A stretch of 64,000 nt of DNA from NCBI GenBank assembly GCA_024734555.1, contig JANPWX010000073.1:2990743-3054742 (forward strand), read 5' to 3'. The DNA is from Trochalopteron elliotii. Taxonomy: Eukaryota; Chordata; Aves; Passeriformes; Leiothrichidae. Numbering within the stretch: position 1 is the stretch's first letter; the number at the start of each line of letters is the position of its first letter. Made by a program: the position numbers and the translations under genes. The notes below the pieces were generated by a model that saw nothing but the letters and a program-made list of their open reading frames with translations, made no database searches and was not told the origin of the DNA. Below, in pieces: positions 50,227-61,900 of the stretch.

Positions 50227-53200
50227 AGCACAATTACAAAAACTAAACTCTGAACCAAAACAATCTCTGTCTCCCCCTCCCTCAAGTGGTGCTTGAGCAC
50301 CATGCCCAGTTTTACTCTGTCAGTGCAAACATAGGTGACCCCATAGAAAATGCCACGGAACAGAAGCAATCAAAGGTGCAAGCAGTTGATGCCCCTCCAC
50401 CCTCTCCAGCAAGCCAGAGAGATTGCTGAGGGCTCCCCCAAGACACACCCCCACTCATTATTTACAGCAGAGTAATGAGCCTTCTCCTTTTCCAACTGCT
50501 CGATGTCTCCCACCAACCTTAACTTTCTACATTTCCCTCCTTGGTGTTTTGTTTTCCCCGACTCCACAACTGGCTGGGAGAGGTAAGCTGTGACACTGTG
50601 CTCTGCACTCTGTGGGGATTCATTTACATGCTGATGTTCACATTAGAAGAGCCTTTGGATAATGCAGAAACCTCCTCTCCTAATGCAGAGAGGAGAAGGG
50701 AGCTCAGAGACAGGCACAGGGCTCTGGCAGCAGGGCTGGGCAGGGCTGCAGGTACAGCAGGGGCCCTGCAGTCTGTGCTCACCTCCAGACAGCTGGAGTG
50801 GGACACCTCGGGTCCCCTGAGCTGGAAGACATTTGTCAATGAGCCAGTGGAGAGAGCAGCCAGGAAGCAGCTCCACTGTAGCTGAGGAGAGTTAAGACCC
50901 TTTGGAGACGAAGGAGAGCTGGCAGCACACACTGGGAAGATCAGCCCCACCTCCCACAAGGTACAAGGCAGCCATCCAAGTACTGCCTGTCTAGACACAT
51001 TTACAGCACGCCTGAGAAATGGACGGAAAAACACCATTTATCCCCTGCATCCACCATCTCCCAGCTCACAGAGCCATAGGCTCTGGCTCAGCTGCAGGAA
51101 CCCAAAAGAATGAGCCACTGAGCCCACATATCCCACAGTTTGCTATGCCACGTGTACCTGGGGCTCCCCATCTGTGACAGATGTGCCACATGTGTTAAAC
51201 TTCAGCTCTAGGACAAAAAACACAGGCTACCCAAGTTACTAAAATCCTAAATGGTACCAGGCACTGAACTGAAACCATCCAAAGTTAAAACCAAGAGCTC
51301 TTATGTTGAGTTTTACATTGTAAAATATAAACAGAGAAGAAAGCATAAAACACTCTACCTTGTCAGAGGCAGCAACAGGCACAACAGGCACCAGATCATG
51401 CAAGAATCTTTAAGCAGAAGAGCACAAAGGTCCAAGGGGCAGAAGATAAAACAATCTTCACGAGAAAAAAGCTGATTCCTGGGAAGGCAGGGAAGTTATG
51501 GAGGAGGTGGGTTTCACCTACCATCACAGACCAATGCTCTGCAGGTGACACTGCTCAGTGAATAATCTGCAGGTACCTTGCAGCAGCTGTTGGACATGTT
51601 GTTTTAATAATCCCAGCTGCAGCCAGATATTAAAATCCATATTTGCCAGACTACAAGGACAAAGCAAAGCCTTGCAAAAAAAATCTCACTTCCCCAGGTA
51701 ACCCTCCTCCTTAGGTCCCTTAGGGGCTGGGCTGGCCTGGCCAGATACTCAGCTGAGCTCAGCTCACCCCACTGTGGGGCTAAGCACAGGGAGCTTCCTC
51801 CTGGGGAAGAGGAGAGAGTACACCTGAAGTCGGCCTCTCTAAGGGGGCTTGGAGTGACAGGGGGTTCTCTGTTCCCAGCTGGGGCTAAGCACAACCTGCT
51901 CAGGATGGCAGCTCCCCTGGAAGACAGAGCTTGGCTGCAGCTTATTTGCTGTTCCTGATGTGATGTTTTCTGAAGAATGTCTAATCAATGCCAGCATTTC
52001 AAGGAAGGATCAACAGCCTGCAGGCTGCTGATATGGAGACACTCAGAAAATTACAAATAGGAATTATGGACAACCCAGAGGACATTGGTAGCAATCTGAT
52101 TAGTTTCAGCTAAATGTGTGATGGTTTGGTCACAAAGTGACAGACCCTGGCAGCCTTCAGTCTGCAAACACACCTGGCAATGAGGTGTCTCATCTAACAA
52201 GAAGAATGGACTCATCAGTTCTTTCTCTGACCAATGCAAGTATCCCAAGTCTGCCTGAGCCTTTGAATGAGCCTTTGAAGTGAGTTTTTTCTTATCTAAT
52301 GGTAATAATGAATTAACATTAACCTAACAATGTCATCTCCTGGCAATATTTTGCCACCTGACCTGCTGCCTTATGAGCAAAGGAAGGCTCACAAGACTGT
52401 AGGAATTTGAAGGTGCGAGGGATTCAAAACTGTACTTCTTCAAAGTCAGCATCAGCTGCTATGCACCTCTTGCTGAATGACATTGAACAGGATGTAGAAG
52501 ATGCACCCCACACCAATGCTGCCTTTCAATCTCAAAAGCCACTGATCCAGTTATTCTCTGTTACTCCCCAGATAGTCAAGATTTAGCAGTGACCTTACTT
52601 GTTATGTCTTCCTGACATCACACTCATGCCACCTTTCCTTGGTTCTTTACTGCCTCAAGTGTTAGATCGGGAGCCCACCAACTCTGTGCCAACCACACCT
52701 CTCCACAACAGGGATCCATTTTCTCCCAGGCCCAGGCCAGGAATTCTCCTGAGCTTCCTTCATGATTCTGGAAGTGAATCTCTTCCTGCTAGACACTGGT
52801 CTCATCCCTGAATGCCTCTGGAAATGTGAGGCAAAGAAAACCCCTGGGACCAAAGACAAAAACGAACATAATTAAAAATTAATTTCAGTATAATGATTTA
52901 AGCATCTCAGTGAGACAAGCATCAGGCTGTTGTATCTTTGGTGATGTGGGGAAGACCTTTCTGACTTCCTGCCCTGGGGATTCTTGTCAGTTTTAATAAG
53001 TTTTACTGCACAGCTGTGAGCATGGCAAATTGAACAGCCCAAATAAAGATCACTTTTCACCGGACAGAAGCACAAATACGGAGGGAATCACATTTATTTG
53101 TGCCATCCTATGTCATGGCAGAAGGGCTGTGGTACAGGTGGACAGCTCACCTTGCTATACCTCAGCTGGGAGGCAGCAGCTCTGCTGTCTCCCTGTGGGG

Positions 53201-56200
53201 GTCAGGTCAAGGGACATGAGCAGATGGTTGATGCTACAGGACTCCCTTGAATATTTGTGATGGCACCGGCTGTGGGCAGCAGGGGAGCCAGGTATGAGGG
53301 TTGAGTCCAGCACTAAGTACCCACATCAGCCTCAGCTCTGAAGACCACCAGCATTACTCTGTGGCCTTTTGCCTTTTTGCAGCCATTGCTGAATTCCCTG
53401 AACCACAACAGAGTGCTTCTTCCTCCTCAAGTCGTGCACAAAACAAGGGATGGGAAAAAGGCACGTGCCAGTGGCTCCTGCAACTTGATGTTGGCAGTGC
53501 TACCCATGGACATACTGCACAGCTCCCACTCCTCTTTTTGCTGGCCTTGCCAAATCCTAATCATCCTGTTTGCCTGTGTTCCTTCCTCCCAGACGCTCCA
53601 TCTCCTGTTCCCTTTCTTGAAGAGGCTGCCTCTCTTTAAAGGCTTCGGCTGCCTGCCAGTTTGTTCTCTCTCATCCCAGCTCCCTCAGCTTTGTCTGAGG
53701 AAAGCATCTGGCTTTCCTAAGGGTTGGTTTCTTCAGCTGTTTTTCAGCACATAGTACCACTGAAGTTGACATTACTTTGTACATGGTTCATTCTGGCCCA
53801 GGAAGGGCAGTTTAAAAAAGCTCAAGACAGATCTTGTAGACTCTGCTGACTTCCTGCAAGTTGCTGACTGCATCAATACCTCCCCTGATTACCTCATCAA
53901 AAGGCAAACCAGATGTTCTCCTGTGGAAGGAGGGAGCAGTGAGCACAAAGCATTCCTACAAAGCCACCTTTGTGCCATGAGTTGCAACACATCTACCAGC
54001 TCAGAAAGACAGTCAGCTCGAGAGCACAAGGTGTCACACATAGAGCACAGGAACGGGTCCAGGAACTCTGGTCAAGGACCTTGTAACCTCTCCTTTCTTT
54101 GTGAAAGTCTGTGCTGGGAAATTACATATAAGGGCCATAGCTTTTAGATCTTTTCTTGATCAGCACCCTGCAAATCAATCAACTCTGCACGTACAGGCAG
54201 TAAGACACACCTTGTCCTGCAGAGCCTCTGGCATGAACCATTGCCTTTTCCAGTGCATTGGCCACTCCCTTGAGCCAGAAAATGCTTTACAGAGTAGCAG
54301 GATAGGGAAGACAGAAAGCTGATTTATCCCAAGCTGTTTGGCAGATCCAAATGCCTTTATTTATAATTCCTTTACCTTTGGTCCTCACTAAACAGATTTC
54401 TAGATTTTCAGGCTTCAGAAGTTTGAAATAATCCTGGTTAACCACATAACCCCTTCTCATCCAAAACTCCTTTCCAAAGAGCTCTGCAAGATGTTCAGAC
54501 ACATAAAGAGCTGTGAACAGAGCAGGCTTTCTTCAAAGATTTTGTAATGGTGGGGAGTAAGCAAGGCCAGGAGCTGGAGGAGCTGTGTCAGAAGCATGAC
54601 AGAGCTTCCCACTGTGTTGCACCTTCACCTGACCAATGTAATTAAAATATAGAGACAACAGATGTAGATTAACCAGGCAGTTCATCATCACCTCATTGTG
54701 AGGCAGGAAAGTTGTTGCTTTTCCAAGTAAGTATGATCCCAGGGAGGAGACTGTGTTCTCTGACAGACACCGTTCACATTGGCAACATCAACAGGGAAGC
54801 AAGAACATTTTGCTGCATCATTTTTGTGCCAGCATCAACTTTGCCAGTCTAGATCCAACTTCTCAAAGGGATTTAAATTCATTCTCTTTTTGTTTGAAAA
54901 GTCCTGTCATGTCTATAGAATGTGCATAAGAAAGGACGGTAACGTGTGCTAGAACATCTTTAAAAGTCTGAAGGAGTGCTGCATTACCAGAAAAGAGATG
55001 AGGTCCCTAGTGAATTATGCAGATTGCTCCAGAGTACTACAAATAAAACCATTAAATTGGCCTGCACCATCATCTATTTCATGCATGCCTTCCACAGCAC
55101 AGAGGAAACAGCTCTGAAATTACTGGGAAAGGCTTAAACATTTTATTGGAACCCTTTGTCTGCCACTGCAGGTTATGAATCAAAACCAACAGAGTTCAGG
55201 ATGAAGAAAAAGAAAAGCTACTCAATGCTTAAAAGCACCTCTGAAACACACCTGGAACTCATGTTTTTTTGTGCATAAAAATCCCATCTGAAAACCCTCT
55301 GGACCTTAGAGATGTAGAAATAAATTGAACACCCTGCTGGAACATTTTCCAGTCTTGGGCAGCTCCTGTGATCCTGCAGAGCCACAGAGGAGCAGACCTA
55401 GAAACTGTCAGACAAGGCTGGATATACACTGTGTGTGTCTTGGACACTGTGTCCTAGTGATTTACAGAATGGGGTGGATAAACAGCAGAAGGGGGAGCAG
55501 GAAATTACAAGCCTGAAGAAAAGGAGAAAACTTTTTTGTGATAAGCCAGTTTGATTTTTTTCCTTAATACATTTCAAAGCATAGCTTTGAAACTGCTGAA
55601 GAGTCTGCAACATTAAAATAAGTCTGGAAGGATCAGAATATTGATTAAGTGGTCACAAAGGCATAGGACTTAACATGAGGCCCTGACACTTATTCTCATC
55701 AGCGTGAAAGGTTTTTCTTTATTAAGGGGAAAATTACACTAAAAGTTGCTAAGAAAAAGACATTCAAGGGTCTAATGTTTTTGTAACACACCATCACTTT
55801 TGTATTCTGCTTTGCTCTTTTATATTCTGCCCTTTGGGAATAGATAACAGTCAAGGATGTTTTTGCAGTCTTCTGTGCTTAGTGAAGTTAATTTAGTACA
55901 GACATTTTTCCACTCCTTATTAATTTCAATTTTCACTTGTCCATGGAAAGTTTAGCTTTCTTCATGCAGTTTTCATCCCCATATTAGGGCAAGAATTCTG
56001 TTTTTAAAAGAAATTAGATCTCTGCCTGGAAATAAATTAAAAAACTTTCTAAGTTAGTATGAAAAATGTTGCTGATTTTTTACAGTGTGAATTAAGAGGA
56101 CTGATGTGTTGAGAAGTTGTATAAACACAACACATTAAGATGGTTTCAGGGTTAGTGATATTTGTAACTGTGTTTGTTAGATACTGAATGATGTAGCTGG

Positions 56201-57589
56201 TCAAATTCTGCCCAGTATAAAATGGTTTACTTTGGGCAGCCATGGTACACGTGCACACACATAATGGCTAAGCACAGAACTGTAACAGGAAAGCCTAATG
56301 GGTAGGACTGGAAAAAGAAACATCACACAGAAGTATGGAAGGACTGGTAAACAAGAAGAAGAGAAGGTTTATTGAGAATAGCATGTTATTGACACTTAGC
56401 TTAGCAGACCACTAAGATCCCTGTACAGCTGCATCTGTCTCCTGAGAATATCCAGGCTGGGAGATAAAGAAAAATGAATAAATCCAAATGATTCACAGAG
56501 GTGGGGCAGGATGGGGAGACTGACTGACCACAGGTAGCTCCCAAAAGGTATAAAACAGCAATTCCAAAACTAGCAGTAAGGTTACCAACCTAAGCAGTAT
56601 GCAGGAAATGCAAGGAGGACACAAGAGGACAAGCACCCCTTGTCCTCTGTGTCATCACAGAGCATCCCTGGCTGACCTATTGGACACAACCATGGTGGTG
56701 CCCAACTGCTGGGCTGACTCGGGCATTCCAGTGATTCAGTGTGTGGATACAGGAGTGTCAGGGAATGAGAAGTTTCAATCCCCTCTCAAAAGACTTTGCA
56801 CAGCACTTGCAACATTGTAAAAACAGGCACTGCAGAAACAAGCATTGCAAGGTCCCATGCACCACCACTGCATTCCTCTTGAAAAAAGCATAAACCATTT
56901 TTGTTTCATTAGAATTCCTGCCCTTCAAGTTAGGCAGACCTTCTACCTCACACTGTATACTCAGGACACCATCTCCAAGCTTCCCAGTGCTGCATCAGTT
57001 TTAACCACCACAAGGTACTATTTGAAGTGAGGATGATAATTCTGTATTTTGTGTTGTTTCTGTGGCTGAATCATACTCTGTAATCTGTTTGAAGACAACA
57101 GTAGAGAAGTATTTGCACCATTTCTTCAGGAACCTGTGGAACAGAAGTGTAGTCAGTGCAACAGAGTGAATAAGGCTGGAATGATAAAAAGGACTACAAC
57201 CTTGTGTAGTTGCCCAAAGAGACAGGGAAAGTAAACACCATTTGTACTCTACGGTAAAGTCATTCTGATGGGAGGCATAAAAATCTTAAAGCATTGCAGA
57301 AATTGTGACTGGTTAAAAGGCCATTAAGTGTAGTATTTTTTCATGCTTAATTAAGGTGGTAGAGTCCTTATGGGGCGAGGGACAGGAAGTTGTTTTCAAC
57401 ACTTCCAAGTTTATTGTGGCATTCTTTTGAATGTCATAATAAATTCCAAATTACTTGGACACCTGCTCCATGACAGGATCCTACTCCTAGATAATGTCTT
57501 CCATCAGGCTGCTAGGTCAAGTTTTCAGGACACATCTTTTTGAGTTCAAACCCTCTGGTACACCACCTCTGTCACACATTGAGGAACCA
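49501..57589. other. Intergenic between convergent DRD3 and QTRT2
   Basis: No recognisable exon or transposon. Contains a (CA)n/poly-A tract at 50,189-50,227. Frames are short and chance-like. Confidence 0.6.
50189..50227. repeat. (CA)n followed by poly-A
   Basis: About eight CA units running straight into 23 A. Confidence 0.9.
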
Positions 57590-58654
57590 GTGTAACAAAC
57601 AATAATTTTCTTTTATTGTTGCTTTGTAATATAAAATGATTAAAACCATGATTCCACAGTAAGGGACAATAAAAAAAAACACAATTGAATAAGAAGAACG
57701 TAACATAACTAAGTCATATTTTATAACAAGGACCCACCAGAATGTTTTCTCAAAGTCCTTTCCTATGACACTTCCCTTCCCCAGCTCCATCTCACAGTGA
57801 CATTTGTGTAGCCTGCTGTGACCAGTGCTAGGGTGGCTAGAAAGAACAGTACAGACATTATCACCCATGTGCTAACACGGGAGTGAAATCTGGAAAAAGT
57901 GCAGAGAGTTATAAAAAAACCTCTACAGCATGACATGGATTAAACACTTTCTTTTCTCTCTAGCTCCAATGTCATTGAATGGGAATCCTGAGGCAGGGGT
58001 GTTCAAGGCCAGGCCGAGGTGGCAAACTTCTTCCAGGCTCAGAGAACATTCTGCACTGCAGGTGGCCTGAGAGAGGAGCACACACATAGTGCCTTGTGCC
58101 ACTGGACACAGCAGCACTTCCAGTCAGCTCTTTCCAAGGACACAGATGCTGGCAGTGGCTACAAGGACAGTGTGTTAGACTGAGGTGGGATTTCTCACCA
58201 AGGAGATACATGAAGAGAGACTAGGACACCACTAGGTTTTTCTAGAAAAATAATTACTGTCGGGTATGGAACAAGAGTCCCAAGCAGCTGCTGAGTCTCC
58301 AGGCAGCTGGATTAATTTTAAGTATATGCCCTGCTTTATCCTCAATCACAAGTTCAATTACTCTGTCCTTGCACATGGGAAACCAACAGTGAGTATCTGA
58401 AAACAAACCTATCCATACTGGTCTTACTGGTGAACTGTCCAGGCTCTCCCACCCACCAAGAATGCACCAAACCAATTAACCAAAAGAGACATTTGAACAA
58501 GATCATCCTGCCCACCAGGAAGTGGTATCTTCTTCAAATGTCTCCTTCAGGTCCCTCCAGGAAGTAAAAAAGGCATTTTACTACTGACAGGTCCAGCTGA
58601 TACAGTCCCACCGGAGGAGGATGCAGCCTGCAAACCCCTCTGTCCTCTCTGAGG
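57590..58654 (-). other. QTRT2: QTRT2 3' UTR (inferred)
   Basis: From the stop codon to a minus-strand AATAAA (complement of 57,612-57,617), with T/G-rich sequence 20-50 bases further (ttgtttgtt, tgtgtg). No coding content is recognised. Confidence 0.5.
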
Positions 58655-58916
58655 TCACTGTCTCAGCGTTGCATTTTCCAGGCCTTGCAGTGCCTGCCTG
58701 AAGACAAGCTCCTTGAGCTGATCCAGTTTCCTGTCCCTTAAGGCCTCCTGAATGGCACTGAAGAAACCAAAGTAGTGCTGGAAGTTGTGCATCATGAGCA
58801 GGACACCAGCCAGCAGCTCGTTGGTCACCAGGAGGTGATGGACATAGGCACGGGTGTGCCTCTGACAGCAGTAACAGCTGCATCCCTCCAGCACAGGACC
58901 AAAGTCATCGTGGTAT
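58655..58916 (-). CDS. QTRT2: QTRT2 terminal exon (zinc site, C-terminus)
   Basis: Acceptor gtcctcag|ATACCA. Encodes 86 residues plus stop: '[20 protein letters not shown]', '[20 protein letters not shown]', '[10 protein letters not shown]', then a helical tail. The zinc ligands are the CxCxxC cysteines and the His of 'MMHN'. Confidence 0.96.
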
Positions 58917-61900
58917 CTGAGGACAAAGCAATGTTGGGCAACATCAGAGCTAAGAAGACCCATCCACACAATAAAACACCTGGCTCTAACCATCTCTAAC
59001 CACCTGGCTTTTTGCAGGGACCTGGGCCTTGAAAGTCCTGAGATCCTTAATTCAGATTTGCTGACAACTCAGACCAGCACCACTGGCACAAAGGACTTTG
59101 GATATCAGAGATGGTTTGGGTTGGAAGGGACCTTAAAGATCACGTAGCTCCCACACCCTGCCATGGTGTGGGACCAGGGCTGCTGAAAGCCCCAGGCCTC
59201 CTCATGCCAGAAGTCACTTCAGAGCCAAAATGCCACATATTTAAGTCAGAATAACTCTGACTACATCAAAGCTAATAGAAGAGAAAGGCCTCATCTGTGC
59301 CTTCCCTGGCAGAAAAGCTGCACTGCAAGACAGCTATCACACAGTCCATGAGGGAAGAAAGCCACCAAACCCACAGATATACTAATCCCACTATTCACAA
59401 AACAGATGCACCATTTCAGAGAGCAAAGCAACACAATTGTATACTCAGACACCTGTGACAAAGAGACAGAAGGCTAAGTGGTAACAATGGCCAAATTTTT
59501 GTGAAGTATCCAGAAATGGCAGAACTGCTCTGCAGCTGCCCAAACTGAGTCACAGAGCAGAGGGTCTCTGTAGTTTAAATAAAATCTAGTATCTCAAGAT
59601 GACCCAAGTTAGTGTGGAAGACCAAAGTGATTTCCAGACCACCTTTGTGAACCTATGGTCTTCCAGCTGAGACATAATTATGACCACAGAAAGTTTGCTG
59701 GATAAATGCTCAGAAAAGCCCTGGCTCTAGGTGAGGCAAAAGCCAACACTTTCAGAGATAGGCTGTTGCCTGATAACGAGCTAGAATGCTTGTCCAACAC
59801 TCTCCACTCAATGTCTAGAAGTACTCTCTTCAACAGCTTCATGTTTTATGAAGTCTCTCATCCAGCTGCTGACCAGTTGCAAATAAATACAAAGGACAAA
59901 AGCATCATATCAGTCATACAACTGCAGGTACCCTCCCCACAAACTCACATACTTTTTATCCTTCAGACATATCTCAAATGGTGTCATTTCTGGGTCAGCT
60001 TTGGAGACTTCCTCCTGGCCTTCTTGAGCACCATTCTTCTCCAGGTCCTGGGTCCCATTTTGTGTTAAAACTGATTAAATTAAAAAGAGGACAGCCTTAG
60101 AACAGAGAGCAAGGGCAGAGCAAGGGTAGCAACCTTCCAGTAGATATTTTTGCTACTTTCTTGCCAGCTGAAAACTGCCATAAGTTTCCACCTCTTTCTT
60201 CTATAAAGCAGATATTTTACTTTAATTGCTGTAGGTTAGTTAACACAAATACACTTTTAGATGATCAAAACAGCAAGAGACAAGTGAAAACTAATCAACT
60301 AAAACTAATCAAAAGTTAGAGCTGAAATAACAGTATAACTTTTTGCTGCTCTACTGAGCTGAATTCTTTATAAAATGTCAAAAGTATTTTGTCTGAACTG
60401 CATGCTGAATAGAATGCAATCACCTGAACAAATGGATTTTATTGAGATTTTGTTAGAGTAGGCAGGCAACTCATCTGCATTCAGTCATTCTACTTTTCAT
60501 ACTGTGATCACTCAGGGATTTAGATGCCTCTTGTTTTTTTAAAAAAAACAAAACCTTGGAATCAAAAGAGGCTGGTAGCACTAATTCAGAAGAGGTAGGT
60601 TCCACATCTGCCTTTTCAGCATTTATCTGAAAAATAAAGAACCATCCCATGATTTTATAGGTTTGCAATTTTATGTTTGTTCTTAAGGAGAAGGAGATGT
60701 ATCTGGCAATACCAGTATTACTGTTTGCATAATCCATGCCTACTGTGTTTAAAACAGACACAGGACAAAACCACTGCCATTACCCAGAGCCTTATAATTT
60801 AAGCATAAAGTAAGACAAGATAAAGAACAACAAAGAAAAGGGTTAAAAAATAGCAGCAAGCACAAAAAAACAAGATGTTCTGTTCTATTCAGCTGGCTCT
60901 GAATTAACCAGGCATGAAAACCCACTAGGTTCTACCCAAGAGAAAAAATGTAAAATGTTTCCCTGTATTAAAAACATTTAATAGGCCAAAACAAAACAGC
61001 TGCTTTTTGAAACACATTTGATAGCTGCTTTAATGGGTGACACACATTCCCATCTCACAGTGTAATGAGTTATGAACAGAGCATTTTGGTTTTGATATAA
61101 ACCTATGAATGCAAGGACTGTGAGGAAAACTGCCCAAATAAATGGGAAACTTCTGACAGCTAGAAAAAAGAACTTCAAAAATATATTACTACAACAGACA
61201 CATTTTAATTTAATTCTAGAGATCACTTGATAGGTCCAGCCTTCACTGCTAATGGTAACAGAAAATTTGCCAATGGTGTCAAACTAAAACCCCTCTATTC
61301 AGAAGGTGTTTAAGAAATATTTAATCATCACATTTTGGCTAATGAGACATTCAGAGGCCTCAAGTTTTACTCAACAGATTCCACACTGCCTTCAGAAGGA
61401 ACACATGGTAGTGGCATCCCAGTTTTTCCAGTGGTCACTGCATTTATTTCAGGAACAAAGCCCTCAAATACAGATTCCCCCCAAGCATGAATTATGCTTA
61501 CCACAATATAAAATGTAAAAACTGTAGCAACCATCAAGAAGCCTACCTGTTGCTTCAGGATCTGGATGGTAGTCGTAACTGAAAACCAAGGCACAGCCTC
61601 GCTCTGTCACTTGGAAGGGAAAGAAGCTCTCAAAAATGTCCACTCCCCTTTCAATGCACTCAAGCACCTCATCTGGTTTGCCTACACCATGAATGATTCT
61701 GCAGGAGACACACAGAAAGACAAATCTACAATATTCTGGGTAGAAGCAAGCAGGTACCTGAAGGAAAAGACCTCCAGGTCATGTGCAGCACATGTAGCTC
61801 ATCTCCGCAACTGCTAACAGTCATCACTCAGAATTCTGTGTGCTTCCACTTCCCCACCTCCAACCCATCCAGTGCATTACAGGCTTTTCATTATTTGCCC

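Noticed and set aside
60538..60617. Open minus-strand segment between AG and GT that looked like a QTRT2 linker exon
   Set aside because: The exon at 59,953-60,070 fits both splice phases and the human protein. This segment matches neither, is out of phase from its best acceptor, and has no similarity.
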